NCBI RefSeq assembly: GCF_000151315.2
Contig: NW_011887298.1
Coordinates: forward strand, 166,570-230,569
Source of the DNA: Capsaspora owczarzaki ATCC 30864
Lineage: Eukaryota > Opisthokonta > Filasterea
Direction of reading: 5' to 3'
Length of the DNA: 64,000 nucleotides
Below are positions 23,122 to 36,294 of the stretch, one piece after another. The notes below the pieces were generated by a model. It saw only the letters and a list, made by a program, of their open reading frames with translations, did not search any database and was not told the origin of the DNA. Positions within the stretch are counted from its first letter, which is position 1, and the number at the start of each line of letters is the position of its first letter. The position numbers were made by a program, and so were the translations under genes.

Positions 23122-25191
23122 CTACTCGAGCACAGACCCGGCGTTGATGGTGGCCTGCATCAGCTCGGGCGAAAGAAAGCCACCCCATTGGTCATCATCA
23201 CCGACGGAGAGCGGCGGAGGCTCCATCGAGGAGGCAACGTCATTTGAGCCAAAGGTGGCGGGGGTGGACACGACGGGTGGTAGGATGGACTCGATCTGTG
23301 CCGGAGCCGACGAGCGAACCTTGGCGGCTTCCAAAAAGCTGTCAAAGTCGTCGGAAGAATCGGTGAAGGTCGGGGGAGTTCTCGTCGCGGCGGCAGAAGT
23401 GATCGAGCTGGCAGCGGCACTCGCTCCGGGGTCAACGTGAGAGCCAGAAAACAGAGTGGTCTGTGCTGGAGGCAAAGGCTCAGCAGCGAGCGCAGCTGCG
23501 GTCGCACTCGAAGCAGCCAGAGCAGCGGGATTGGTCAACGCACCAGCATCACTGTCATCATCAAGCCATCGTCGCATGTCCGGCGACATGAACGAGTCCG
23601 AATCGGCGCGAGTGAGCTTGCTGCAGAATGCAATCAAACAGAGACCACAGCAAGGAGAGACAACAGCAAACAGAGACAACAGCAAAATGAGAGCATGAAA
23701 GTTTTGTTGATGTTCGCTGTTTCCTCAATCTCCGTGTCTCTCTCTCTCTCTCTCTGATACTGATTTCAGCTGAGATGACCAAAGTCGTCGACCACACCAC
23801 CACGATTCATCACACAAAACGTACGACTGAGCAGGCGTGGCAGGAGCAGCAATGGCCGAGGTTTGGGGAGCAGCTTTTTGAGGCGTGGCAGGTGCCGCAG
23901 CAGGTCCGTGACTGAAGGCTGACGTTGCCTGGGATTGAGTGGCAGGTTGGTGAGCTGCACGAGCGGCGCCTCGTCGAGCGACGATGGCCTCTTCTTCCTG
24001 CTTTTTGAGCCGCTCTTCTTGCTCGGCATACTGCGTTTCCAGCTCCTTGTCTTTGGCCGTCTGCTGACGGATGATTTCGTCAATCTTTTTACGTGTGATG
24101 GCTTGGATTTCCTCCGGGGTCAGGACGCGTGGATTGCGTTCCCATTCCGATTGAGGTGTGCGACCAAGATCCGCGTCCGCAACGCCCATCAGGATGTCTG
24201 CATCATCCGTCGCTGCACACATGCAAAACAAAACAAAACAAAACAAAAACAAAAACAACAACAAAAAAGGGGGGTTCCAATAAGCACTTAAGTAAGTCAA
24301 GCGATTTCGGTTTTTGAGAGTCCAAATGAAGCCCAAATTTCGCCAGAATGACCAAAAATCTGAACGGCGAAGTCTGTCGTTCTCCACACAATGCAATCAA
24401 CACTGACACCAACCAACGCCACAGAGCTGGTTGCACTTCCGACATACACGACTTTGATGCGTAAGAGAGAGAAAGGGAGAGGGAGAGAGAGAGAAGAGAG
24501 AGAGAGAGGTTGTCGCGTTCCCCTCCCTTTCTCTCACAATGATGCCGCGTTCAAACACACTCGCTCTCTCAACCACCCAGTCCCACCTCACGCATCACTC
24601 ACAGACGTAACGTGGAAACTACCACGTCTCCCGCTCTCGAAACCAGCACAACACAAACACCTCCCCGCCAGCAACGTCAACCTTCGGGGCAGAGTCAGTC
24701 ACACGGCGAGCACACTCCCCAGTTCACGTTCACCCGTCCGACACTAGCAACGGGCAGAGCGAACAAACGAGCACGAAAAGTCAAGCCAAAGTGAAGTGAA
24801 CGTGAAAGTGGCAGCGAGTTCGCGAAAGAAGACAAAGACGAAAGACGAAAGAGGGGGGAAAAACGAGTTCTAATGCAAGTTCAGCCAAAAGTCGTTTCGT
24901 CCTCTCTCTCTCTCTCTTTCTCTCGCCTCCTTCGACTGAGGTAGCATTCGGAGTGATGGTGGTGATGATGATGATGATGGTGATGGTGATGATGGAAAAC
25001 TCACTGCGAGCGTCCATGCGCAGGAGCGAGGCAAACTCAACGCCGTCCATCAGCTCGCCAGAGTACTTTGCATTGCTGGCTGGCTGGGTGCTGCGCGCGG
25101 ACATGGACAGGCCGCCCGAATACGACATGTTTGAGCCGCTGCCATTGCCGCCGCCGCCACCACCGCAGAGAGACGAGCATACTCCACCCAT
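23122..25191 (-). CDS. Putative N-myristoylated, partly disordered protein
   Basis: Three exons (25005-25191, 23825-24212, 23122-23620) give 357 residues. The chosen start gives MGGVCSSLCGGGGGG: Gly at position 2 with Ser at 6 fits an N-myristoylation signal, and the nearby Cys residues could be palmitoylated, so attachment to a membrane face is likely. The middle holds a charged coiled coil (ITRKKIDEIIRQQTAKDKEL, then EEERLKK-type heptads) after the phrase SEWERNPRVLTPEEI. The C-terminal half is Ala/Ser/Thr-rich with short acidic-aromatic motifs (DSSDDFDSF, DDDQWGGF) that resemble peptide ligands of trafficking adaptors. The first intron is long (about 790 bases) and holds GA, CT and GAT microsatellites. 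I recognise no named family. Confidence 0.72.
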
Positions 25192-25431
25192 GGCTGTGTA
25201 ACCAAAAAAAAAACAACGGTCTATCAAGAAGTGGTTTGTGCTTCAACAACGAAAGAAAGAAGAAGGACTGAACAGAAAAGCTCAGAATTGACTCAGAATT
25301 GACTAAGAATTGGCCGAAGGGTAAAATGGCAGGGTACACATGTACCACGAATCCAAAAAGGCCTATACTATTGAAGATTCGCCCAGTACCACACTCGATG
25401 ATGAATGGAAACAAACATATCAACGGCGAGT

Positions 25432-26455
25432 TCACCAACCCAGCAATCTGCGCCACCACGACACACCACTCTCATTCACTGCTTCGGGTTGAGGCTGCGG
25501 TGCGTCTGCTGGTAATTGCACGTCCATGTCAATCAAGAGGGGCTCGCGAAGACGGCCGACATTGCGGAAGGTGCCAGCACACGTCGCCGCATTCACAAAC
25601 GCGATTGGCGCAGCGCGGTCGCTTTCAGTCCTGTGGTAGTACTCGGAATCGACCGTAATTCCGTAGAAGCCGTGCTCGTGGCCATGTATTTGCAGCCGAG
25701 GCCGAACTTCCTGCAACCGATCTGCCAATTCGTTGTCCGAGCGAATGTAGTGCCGCAGCCTCGGTTCCACGACGCCGTATGGAGGCTTGTGTGAGACAAC
25801 CACATCGGTGTCTGCAGGCAGCAGGTCACTGTAACTGTCAGTGCCTCGTGGCAGCCCAAACGTCGATCCAAAGATTCGCACGCCTTGCGCGGTTGTGATT
25901 GTCTCGTTTTGCAGGACGCGCGTATTCCGCAGCAGTGATGACATGGATTGCAAAGCGAAAATCCTGCTCCAATGCACGTCATGATTGCCAAACACTGCAA
26001 CCTTGGTGGCATGCGGCTGGCGATGCATAAACTTGTTGAACGAGGCACAGTGCGCGCTCTTTCCGAGCCCTGAAAAGTCTCCCGCATGGATGAGAATATC
26101 TGTCGTGGAGTTGAAAGTACCAGCAAAGTGAGCGATGTGTTCAACTTGTTCAAACCATGCTTGCACATTTTGACAACGTCAGCACGTCTATGCTGTCGTG
26201 CGCTGGAACGAGATTGAACCATTTTGGAGCAGGGTTTTGTTTTCTGTTTCGGTTTCAAACATTCTGTGCGTTCTTACCGCCTTCCGGGACGTTGAGCTGC
26301 TCGTGCGCGCCGTGGGTGTCGCTGATGCACACGATACGCACAGTGGCCATTTGCGCACCGGGCGGCAATGGCTTACGTAGCGGGATGTGCAAGTGCGGTT
26401 TCGGGCGTTGTTGGGGCGTTGTGGTTTGCGACGACACGGTGGACACTGATGTCAT
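25432..26455 (-). CDS. Calcineurin-like metallophosphoesterase, MPPED1/2-like
   Basis: Two exons (26278-26455, 25432-26099) give 281 residues. The metal-binding blocks of the calcineurin-like fold are all present in order: CISDTHG, HAGDFSG, FGNHDVHW, VSHKPPYG and IHGHEHG. The wording LNVPEGDILIHAGDFSG across the splice junction is typical of the MPPED1/MPPED2 (239AB) group, which hydrolyse phosphodiesters in vitro with poorly known physiological substrates. No signal peptide or membrane helix is seen, so a cytosolic enzyme is likely. A downstream ATG (MATVRIVCISDTHG) could be the real start, as the preceding 35 residues are Thr/Gln/Pro-rich. Confidence 0.9.
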
Positions 26456-26748
26456 CGCTCTGTCTCTGTCGCTGGGAAGCAGTTGGTGTGATAATGCAAC
26501 AAAATGAAGACTGAGACTGAGTTTTATCAACCCTGGAAAACTTGGAAAAGAGAGAAACGCAAAAAACACACGACGCATGCATTAGAATTGAAATGGAAAT
26601 GGACATTGCCAAGCGCCAATGCGAATGCGAATGCAAATCCCGACAGTGCAGGCGTGCTTGGAAACTGTACCTGTATGTATTCCATTTCTCATTTTGGATT
26701 CGACTCAGTCCCATAGTGTGTGTGTGTGTTTGCCATTCAAAACCTGGC
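26456..26748. promoter_or_regulatory. Divergent promoter region
   Basis: About 290 bases separate the start of the metallophosphoesterase (minus) from the start of the methyltransferase (plus). It holds a short GT run near 26717-26730. No specific sites recognised. Confidence 0.4.
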
Positions 26749-28160
26749 ATGGCTTCTGAGAGCAATCGCATTCAATCCGCCCAAGACGAAGATGTCGACG
26801 CAGAGAGCTTTTACGAGCCCGGTCTGTTCCTCGATCTCAAGTACGAGCACGTTTTGTTCCTATCTACAAAATGCTGTTGACTGAGTGGAGTTGTAATGCC
26901 ACTGAGCGGAGATTGCCCTTGCTCCAAAGATTACTAAATCGTGACGTGCTCTCTCTGCTGCTGCGACAGCTACGCCATCTCAACCGTCCAGTTCGAGCAT
27001 GTCACCGTGCAAGTCAAGACGCTCCAATCAGGATCCAGTGCGTAAAATCCCCAACTCTGCTGCTTCGCGCTATTTGCCCTCAATGTCGTTGCGCCTCGTG
27101 GTGGCTCACTGTTGAACCCAACTCTCTCAACTCCGACGCGACCCCGCCTGGCTTGTCGGTGCCTCCACATCCCTTTGTCGTCATTGTTGTGTGACTTGCA
27201 CAGCCGATTTCGATCTCACTGGCCAGATTGTATGGCCGGCAGCCTTGGTAAGTCACTCCTCTCGGCACTGCAGTGTTGGACGCGGTCGCTCAATTCAAGT
27301 TGACTTGGTTGCTCAGCTCTTGTCCAATTATCTGGTTGAGCACCCGTCCGAGTTTCAAAATGCCGGCTCCATCCTTGAGGTCGGCTCTGGAATAGGTGAG
27401 CTCGTGTCGTATTTCGCTGGTGCTGTAAACGTGCTGTAAACGCGCTGTAAACTCATTTTGAGCAACCGTGGACATTCGCAGGCGTTTCAGGACTTGTAGC
27501 TGCCAAACTCCACCAAAAGCCAGCTAGTGTTGTGCTATCAGACTACTCGCAAATAGTTCTTGATGTTTTGCGCGAGAATGTGACGTTAAACTTTCCAGAA
27601 GAGTCCGCAGGTATGCCGACGACGGAGATGGAATTCATGGCTGGTTTGCACAGCACCGTTCACCCCACTCATCACCGTCAAATACCTACCCGCTTGGTTA
27701 GCACCTCGTTGCGCAGCGTTGGCCTGGGGATCTGATCTGAGCGACTTTATCGAGAACCACGGCTTGTTTCAGTGCATTATTGGCGCGGACGTGGTGTACT
27801 GGCCCGACCTCGTTGCCCCTCTCCTCCAAACTGTCGAAAAGCTACTATCTCATGAAGTACGTCTGGTTTCGTTTGTGTTGCCTTGTTCAAGTCGATTCGG
27901 AAGTGATGACACAGTCGGAAGGAACTAACTCGACGGATGTCGTGATGATTTTGCAGCCAAACTCTTTCAGCATCATCAGTTACATCTCGCGCAGCGCTCA
28001 AATCGATCGATTGTTTGAATCGACGGTTATTGATCTGGGTTTCAATGTCGAGCGTATCCAACTAGATGGCAAGTGCCTTGCTTTGGCAGAAAACGAGCGA
28101 GCGGCAGGCAAGGATGGCATTTTGTTCCGCCTGACCCGAGTGCCAAAGACCAAGATATAA
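26749..28160 (+). CDS. METTL21/22-type protein methyltransferase
   Basis: Seven exons (26749-26840, 26970-27037, 27204-27247, 27317-27395, 27482-27610, 27702-27856, 27957-28160) give 256 residues. The fold is that of the family-16 seven-beta-strand lysine methyltransferases. GQIVWPAALLLSNYLVEHP precedes the SAM-binding loop ILEVGSGIGVSGLVAA. The acidic end of strand 2 is VVLSDYSQ. The family's D/E-x-x-Y signature is GADVVYWPD. The C-terminal half is the usual closing beta strands (GILFRLTRV). Members methylate lysines on chaperones, translation factors and other proteins. Sequence alone does not tell me which substrate this one uses. METTL22 or EEF2KMT-like assignments remain open. Confidence 0.87.
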
Positions 28161-28334
28161 GAGACGCTTGCTGTCATAGCTGCTTTGTTTCGTGATGTGA
28201 GCCAACAATGGGGTTTGCGCTTCCCCGTTGTGAAATCGATGACACTTGAAAACAAGAATAATCTCCATCTTCATTTTACAAAATCAAGTTACACACACGT
28301 ACAGCGCATGAATACACAAACAAAACGCTCAACT

Positions 28335-30228
28335 CTATTCCAGGCCCATGGCGATCAATGCTGAAAACTCCCGCTGCACCTCGTTCTTGAATTGCGGACC
28401 AAGTGCTTTTCGCTTCAGCATGCCGTCCCATTGGAGATCATTCAATCCGCCCTTCTGAGCAATCTTGAACTTGACCCGCTTGGCAAAGTCAATGCTATCT
28501 TCATTCTGTGCTTGCCGCATCGGAGTCAAGTAGTAGACATCGGTGACGACGGCCCATGTTGTCATCAACGACAAGATGTGCATCAAAAAATTTTGTTTGC
28601 TTGAGTCCCAGAAGCACTACAAGATGGAAGAAGACGATTTAGTAAGTAGATGTATGCCTTTCAAACCCAACATTCGCTCCATTTTTTTTTTTTTTTTTTT
28701 TTTGCTTGCTCTTCTTACCTCGCCAAATGTAGCGTGGTACTTGATGGCGACGGGGTAAACTGTGGCACCAACTTCGAAAGAGCCCTTCTTGAACATCATA
28801 ACGGATGTGTTGTTGACACAGGTGCCTGAAGTTTCAAACAAACAACAGGGCAAGTCAGTGACGTGCAAGCGAAATAAGGGACAACACGCATCCAACTTTT
28901 GACCAACTTTGACGGCCGCTGAACTGTACCTTCAGGGAAGACGAGAATCGGGTTGTTGGACGGATCCTCGACATGATCGCGCAACCGACGTGCAACCACT
29001 TGGCGATCCCGCGCTTCGGAGCGGTCAAACCAGATGTGCGTCTGAGCGATGGAAAGCGTCTTTTGCAGCAATCCGATAAACCCTCCGTGCCGCTGTCCGA
29101 CCATCGAGTAGCAATTATCGTTTGCCAAAACAATGCAGTCGATGGGGGAGGTGTGGTTGGCCACCACAATGCCTGTCGGGGCTCGATTTTCTGGATTGTG
29201 ATAGCGCACCATTGCAGACCACGACAGAACAAACATGCGAGCGGTGAAGAACGAACAATGGCGTTCGAGCGTTCTTCGGAAGGATGCCGACCGCGGGATG
29301 CAGGCAATCAGCGAGAATGAAGCAATGAAAAACCCAACGGCCGTCAATGCAAAGACGAGACGGAATGGGAAGAAGAGGCAGTACCGCACAAAGATGCCAC
29401 AATAGTACAACGCGCGAAGCCGACGCGAGATTGGCACTCCTTCCAGTTCCACTGGGCGCGAGCGGGTCAAGAGGTTCCAGGACTCGAGGTCTTGTTTCGC
29501 AAAGCAGCGCGTCACGTCATCATCCGTCAGCGCTTGCATGGCGTCCGACGCAAAGCCACAAATGTCGGACAGCACAAAGTTCTTCTTGAACGTCGCTACA
29601 CCACACACAAGAATCAACCAACAAACATCATCAACCACCAGCCTCAAAGTGAGTGTTTTGCCCCCCAAGTGATCATCACACTTTGAGTGGCTGGACACTC
29701 AAGCAATTCGCTGTTTCGCATTGCGTTACCAAACGATTGAGAACGCGTCATGCCGCTTGGCTGTCCAAAGGGAAGCTCGTCCGAGACCTGACCGCCACTA
29801 CTTGTATTACTATTGCTTGCATCGCTGGAGCCACTGTTACTGCTACTGCGCGGGCGGGACGGAGCAGCAGCAGCGGGCGCCTCGTCGCGTGCAGCTTGTA
29901 GCAGTTGATAGCTCTTGGAGCGACGCAGCGAGGGCTCTGGTCGTTTTGAAGCCGGGTCGTCCTCGCTGCTGCTGGTGGACATGCCTGCGGCTGTGGCTGT
30001 GGCTGTGGCTGTGGTGTCCGCTGACTGCTGCTGCTGCTGCTGCTGCTGTTGGGTGGCGGCGTTCGTGACTTCTTGCTGCTGATGATACGACGCCACGTCT
30101 TCGCTGTGGACGCGCTCCACGTACCGCAGCAGACTGCGCAGAGCAGCCATGTAGATGCGACGCACTCCCAGCGACAATCCCAGAAAGGGGAAGGACAGCA
30201 GAACGAGCACGAGCGTCGCTGCCCACAT
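28335..30228 (-). CDS. Glycerol-3-phosphate acyltransferase, GPAT3/GPAT4 type
   Basis: Four exons (29682-30228, 28930-29595, 28719-28825, 28335-28616) give 533 residues. An N-terminal hydrophobic segment (ATLVLVLLSFPFLGLSLG) is followed by a long Gln/Ser/Ala-rich insertion, then the region KQDLESWNLLTRS and paired membrane segments (IFVRYCLFFPFRLVFALTA). The PlsC core carries NHTSPID (HX4D), HIWFDRSEARDR, ILVFPEGT and CVNNTSVMMFKKGSFEVG. These match animal GPAT3/4 almost word for word, rather than LPA acyltransferases. It should make lysophosphatidic acid at the ER as the first step of glycerolipid synthesis. The FPEGT motif is split by an intron, which is why no single frame shows the full core. 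Confidence 0.93.
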
Positions 30229-30519
30229 TGTCTGCGCGTTGGAAAGATTTGGGAAGAGACTGAAAAAGGGTTGCTCAGAGCTGCTAAGAAGTGGAAAAAA
30301 AGTCGAGTGGTCAAGAAGAATGAAATGGATAACAATCGTAGAGGGATTCAGGGTGGTGGTGGTGGTAGTGCTCAAAGAATTGTGATTAAAAAAAAGTGTA
30401 TCAAGGCCTATTACAAGGTGGAAACCATCAAAGAAATACAAGTGCATCATCATAACGCGAGCTAAAGGAAAAAAAAAAGAAAAAGGATCAAAAGAGATCA
30501 GGCAAGCAAAACGCAACGT

Positions 30520-33500
30520 TTATTGCTTGCGAGGCTTCTTGGACGAGGCCGGGGTTGCGGGAGCTGCTGCTGCGCTGGGGGTGGCAGGTGCGCGGGCATC
30601 GTGCTGCTCGGCAGCACGCTTCTGAGATTTGACGGCAGCGGGCGTTGCCGGAGCAGCTTGGACTGGGGTGTTGAGGCCCTTCGGAGGCTTGGAGACAGCG
30701 TCGTGCTTGGCGGGGGTTTTCGAGGCCGGGGCGGGTGTGGAAGGTGCTTCAACCCGAACCTTCTTTGGAGTGGCGGCAGGCGCTGTCGGAGCAGCCGGCT
30801 CAGCAGGGCGCTTTTGGGAGGCACGAGCATTGCTGTACCAAACACGGCACAAGCAAACACACAAACAGACACATACACGTACACAGTCAGCGCATGTTTC
30901 AATTTGACGAATCATCACAGCGAAAACAAGCACACTCACCCCGACTCGCTCGGTTTGCTGGAGCGGAGGCCGGCGAGAAGTTGCTGCGCGATGGAGCGAA
31001 CCGCTGTTGATTGCTCGCAAAGGCTAGAGTCAAGCAGCGCCTCAACAGCCGAGACGCACTCGTTCACGTCGAAAGCGTCGTGCAACTGTGGAGAGAGAGA
31101 GAAAATGATGGACAGAAGAGCCAGCAACAAGCCACTCAGTACCAAACTTTGCATCAACACAATCACAAGTCGTTGTTGGTGAAGAGGCAACTCACCGAAA
31201 CCTGATGTTGCTTGAGAATGTTCAAGTTCATCTGGGCAAAGCGGAGCATCTCGCGCATGTGCTTGGCGCGCAGCTGCTGCTGCTCGTTGTTCTGGACGTA
31301 CTCGCGGATGGCGGCGGCAGAAGCAAGCTGGATGCTTCGTGAAATTTCCACCAACCGATCGGGGTGTGCAACCTGCGAGACGACACGAACATTGAGTGGT
31401 CGAAATCTCCGACGAAAAACTCCAGGCAGCAAACAAACAAACAAAAAAAAAACCCGAAAAAAAACCAATCACTTACAATAAACAGCTTTTGCTTCATCAG
31501 CAAGCCAAGCAAGCCATACGCTTGGGTGATGCGGAAGGCAGTGTTAGCGGAGGTGGTTGCAGCCACCAAGTCTTCAGCGAGCAGCCAGCCCACTTGGGGA
31601 TATCGTTGTATCAACTCCTCAAACATGGATGGATACAGACGTGTACCCTTCTTGTGCATCAAGTTGTTTAGTGCGTTGCGGAGCAGGGGCTCAACGATTG
31701 CGCGGTCCAGCGAACCAAACTAAACCAACACAAATTCAACAAATGAATTAAAAAAAAATGAGTACTTCCAGAAACTCTTCCCCGAAAGCCACACAAGGAC
31801 AGAAACAGCCACTCACATCATCGGATGACTCTTCTTCAGCAGACGCATCCGTTTTGCGCTGGCCTCGTGTCTTGAGCGGGCTGACTTCCGAGGCAGCGTC
31901 GTTGCCAATAAGCACGCGCAGAACTAGCAACATGGCAGAGGTACACAGGCTGACATGCGCGACCGTGGGGGCATGGAGCGCCTCCGACATGATGTTCTTG
32001 AGAATATCGTGGGCATGCTCGAGATTGAGCGCTGGTGTTTTCGGGTAGGGCTTTATCTTGGACAGCTTGCTCTTAAAGAGCAGGTCCAATCGCTCGCTCA
32101 CTCCGGCAAACTGGCGCGAGCCAAAAGTGCGACGGATGGTCACCAGGAAGGGCAAAATAAGGTCGAGGACTAGCGGGTTGGCAGACTGCTTGCGGATGAA
32201 GATTTCGAGCAAATCAATGACCTTCATCTTGAGGTGCAGCATGTCGCGCTTGGCATCTGCAGAGGAGCACACAATGACGTGAGACGAGTCAAACAATAGT
32301 TCCGCCCCACCCCCCAAAACCAAAACCAAAACCAAAACCAAAACAAACAAACAACAACCCCCCGCATTCCCCCCCCCAATAAACTCATGCCTTACCGCGA
32401 CGTTCGACAGCCAGATTGCGCTTCTCGCGGAAAACTCGAGCAAGAGCCTCATCAAACTGAACCATGGCATCGTCGTCAAAGAGCTCTTCGTCAGACGAGT
32501 CCGACTCGGGCTCGACGGGCTTGGCCTTGCCGTTCTTGCTTCCGGCCTTGGGCTTTTGGTCGCCGTTGGGCTGGACGCTGTGGGCCTTCTTGGAAGCTGC
32601 CGGGCCAAGGGCGGCGAGAATCTTGCGGCGGAACTCATCGTCCACCTCGCCTTCTGGGTCGGACTCGTCGAGATCAGAGTTGTCCTCTTCGTCGTCGCTG
32701 CCAAAGCTCAGCACGCTCTCGTCGTCGCTGTCAGCCGCCTTGTGGTGCCGATCAACATCCATGCGGGCGTGCTGGGCAATAGAGTCGCCCTCCTCCTCAT
32801 CCTCGTCGTGGTGGTCGTCGTCACTATCGTCGTGCTCGTGGTCACCAGCGTTGCCATCATCATTTTCGTCCAGCTGCATGAGCTGATCCGAGTCTTGCAG
32901 TTCAAAGAGGTCGCTTTCGCCAGTCTTGGAGTCGCGCACCTCGAGAACGTCGAGGAAGAGCTGCAACGAAGTCTCGGTGAGCTGGTCGCAGAACACGCGG
33001 AAGACTTGCATCACGACGTTGCGCATCAAGCTGGAAGGCTTGGACAAGAACGAAATCATAATGTCGCACAGCACATCCAATGGATTGGGCGCGTCGCCAG
33101 CCTCGTCTTCACCAGACTTTGGCTTCTTGGCATTCTTCTTTGCGCCAACGTTATGCGCGAGTGTCTCCTCATAGACGTGCTCCAGTTCGTCGAGAATGTC
33201 CACACTCTCGGCGGGGCTGGAGAGCACCAACACGCTCAAATGCAAGAACAAGAGCTCGAAAGCGCGGCATTGCGCTCGCAATTGTCGGTTGTGTTCAGCG
33301 CTCTTGACAGCGTTCTTGGACGGAGTGCGAGGGGCGGAAGGGGCGGTGGTGGGCGCCTCCTCCAGCTCGGCAGCGCGAGCATGCAACGTGGCAGCGATGG
33401 CAAGGGCAGACTCGCGAGCAGTCAACATTTCCGGAGCAAATTCGGTTGCTGGTGTCAGGGTGATTGACGCTGCACCTGACGACTTGCTCTTGGTGGGTGT

Positions 33501-36011
33501 CTTGGTCTTGGCAGCGCCCGCAGACACGTGGTTCCAAGAAATGAGCGTCGAAGCATCGGCCGCCAGCTGTTGGACCCAGAAATCGCCAGAGGCCATGGTG
33601 CCTTCAAGCTGCTGGAGCTGGCGGGAAGTCGGCGCAGCCGCACCTTCTTCCTTGGGCGGGGTCATGCTGGACAGTTCTGCCAACACGCTGGAAAATCGCT
33701 GCAAGACCGAAGTGTGGGTGCTCGCGGTCAGAGCGGGAGTCGGGACATGCGACGCTTCGGGGAAGGGCGCAGATCCGCTGCCAGACAGGTTGAACAGACC
33801 ATGAGCGAGCAAAAATCGGGCAATCGACAGCAGCAACGCCTCGTCCTTGGGAATACGGCCGTTGCGGACAATCATGAGCAGCTGGTCAATGGCCCATTCG
33901 CGACGTGCCTGGATGCGGCGCACCTTGTCGGTGGCAGCATCCGCCGGGGTGGGTTGGGCACTTTCGAGCACTGTCGACGACTCATCATCGCTGATGACGC
34001 AGACGAGGAACTGTTGCATGGCAAACTCTGCGTGAGCCTTGACGCCTCCAAGATCCGAGCCGACAATCAGACGCTCAACGGTCTTGGTGCCAGTGAGCGA
34101 GTCGAATCGGAGGTTGCCTTGCTTGCCGAGCAGCTGGGCGAGCACGGCAGAGCGCGTGGTTTGGTCGTTGCTCTTGTTGACAATTTCGACGAGCGCATCG
34201 AGAGCCGAGCGAGCAGCCTTGTGAAGCAGGGTGTGCTTGCCGGCCGCATTGGTGATGAGGGAGCGGATGAACTGGCGTGTAAAGACGAGCGCGACTTGCG
34301 AAGGTTGTAGGCGAGCCAGGAACATTTCAAACAGCTTGAAGCCGAGGAATTTTCGCTCGTGGGTCGAGCCAAACAGCGTGCCCTCAACGACAACAGTCCA
34401 AAAGTCTGTAATAAGATTGTCGGCGCTGGGAGTGGGAGCAGCGCCAGACTTTTGCTGCTTGCCGGCCTTCGTCGAGGCAGCTTGGCTGGCAGGAAGCGTC
34501 AGCTCGTCAAGCACCAGTTGCCACACAATGTGAACGCGGGGATGTGCCACGTCGGTAGATTCGGCCAACATGGTCGCCAGCTTTGCAAAGTTGGCGGGAT
34601 GCACGACACGAGCATGCTTCCACTGACCAAGGAGGCCATCGCAGGCTTGAGGCGCCCAGCGTTGCAGCGCCAAGGAGACGGCCACAACCTCGGGGCCAAA
34701 CTCGGACGCGTTGGCGAGGAATGGTGCGAGCGTCGGCACGAGTTGTGCCGAGATGACGCTCGCTGGGGTGGTGCGGACGAGCAGAATCAGCCCTTGGCAG
34801 CAAATCTCGCGCACGTACGACTTCTTTTGGAGCATGTGGATGAGATCTGATGCAATGCGAGTCACGATTGGCATGTGTGTGACTGCAACGGTGGCTGTTT
34901 TGTGGTGAGCAGCAGGGGTGCGCACCGCGGAGGCGCTCTTCATGCGACCAGCAGCGTTGTCGTCGTCATCGTCATCATCGGAGGAAGACGACGAGGTGGC
35001 GCCGGAATCGTCCGAATCGTTGCCAGAGGAGCTGTTGCGAGCATGCGACGATGCAGCCGGGCCATCCGACACGGTGACTGCCGTTGCGTTCGGCACAGTC
35101 TCTGCAAGGACGGCCGGATCCGATGCGATGCGGTCCGAGCGAAGAATCGAGAGCAGCGCAAACACGCGACCAAACAGCGCGTCCTTGATTTCCTGAGGCG
35201 TCCCAGGCGCAGCCCGGGAGAGCATTGACGGCGACGCAGTCGAGTACGGCGCGGTGGGATCGACGAGCTGCTCGTCCATCAAGCGAACGACGCGCGCGAG
35301 TTCAATCTGGTGGAAGGTGCGCAGCAGCAGCGTGAGGCCGAGCGCAAAGCCCTGCCGAGCGCCCTCGCGGCTCGATGCAACGCCGCGGATCAGACGACGC
35401 AATGCGTAGTTGACGTCTGCACTCAAATGACGATCATCGTCATCATCATCATCATCCTCGTCGTCTTGGTCTTGATCATCATCATCATCATCGTCGTCAA
35501 CGTCGCCTTCAGCTGGCTCGTTGTCGCCCTCGTCCTGGTCGTCCTCGTCGTCATCGCCCTCGGCCGCCTTGCTCCGATCGGCCTGTGATGCGCCCGACTT
35601 TGTGTTGTGAGCATCGCGGGCGCCGGTGGCTGACTTTGCGTTGGCCTTGGCTGGGGCTGCATTGGCCTTGGTCGCCATGTGGCTTGCTGCGGCCTTCGCT
35701 CCGGCTGCGGATCCTCCTGCCACCGCTGCTGCTGCCGCCGCCGCTGCTGCTGCTGCGCTGATGGCTGGCTTGCCTGACGCAGCAGACGCGCCGTGGGCAC
35801 CTGCGGACGCGGCCGATCCCGCCTTGAGCCGGGTCGCCTCGTGCGTGCCCTGGGCCACGCGGAGGCCTTCGACCAGCGACGTCGCCGCCGCCGTGCGCAC
35901 CTTCTCCTCCAGCGAGGCAAGGTTGTTGTAGTGCTGAAGCAGGTTGCTTGCCGATGCCACCACCAGGCCCGGACGACCGCCCTGGGCTTGGGCTGGTTTG
36001 ACAGGCTTCAT
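30520..36011 (-). CDS. MYBBP1A: MYBBP1A / Pol5 family nucleolar protein
   Basis: Six exons (32396-36011, 31817-32256, 31477-31719, 31196-31372, 30940-31085, 30520-30832) give 1644 residues. The family hallmark is the N-terminal phrase RRLIRGVASSREGARQGFAL followed by a long run of helical repeats (LLTFHQI-type, LVRTTPASVISAQLV, FTRQFIRSLI). Acidic tracts interrupt the helices near residue 190 and again near 1110-1150, and the tail is Lys/Pro/Ala-rich and basic (KKVRVEAP, KKPRKQ), typical of nucleolar proteins. MYBBP1A in animals and Pol5 in yeast act in rRNA synthesis and ribosome assembly, despite the DNA polymerase name in fungi. The first exon is 3.6 kb and the rest are small. Confidence 0.9.
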
Positions 36012-36063
36012 AGTGATGGATTGAATGGAAAATGAAAAAAAAAAAAAAAAAAACAAGCTGAAT

Positions 36064-36094
<31 letters not shown>

Positions 36095-36294
36095 AAAAAG
36101 AGCAAGTCGGGACTGAGGCGGATGGATGGACTGGTCGCTGACAATGAGATGTGCTCGAAAGCCAAAAAAGCACAGAACGAACGCGAGAGCAAGAGATGGG
36201 AAGAAAAAAAACACGGATGGATGCAGTGGAAAGAAGGAAACGAAAAATGGATACATTTCAACAAAGTTGGTCGAGCTGTTTCGAGCTGTTTCGT

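Noticed and set aside
32556-33467. 303-residue plus-strand frame opposite MYBBP1A
   Set aside because: Shadow of a G/C-biased coding exon. No protein-like features of its own.
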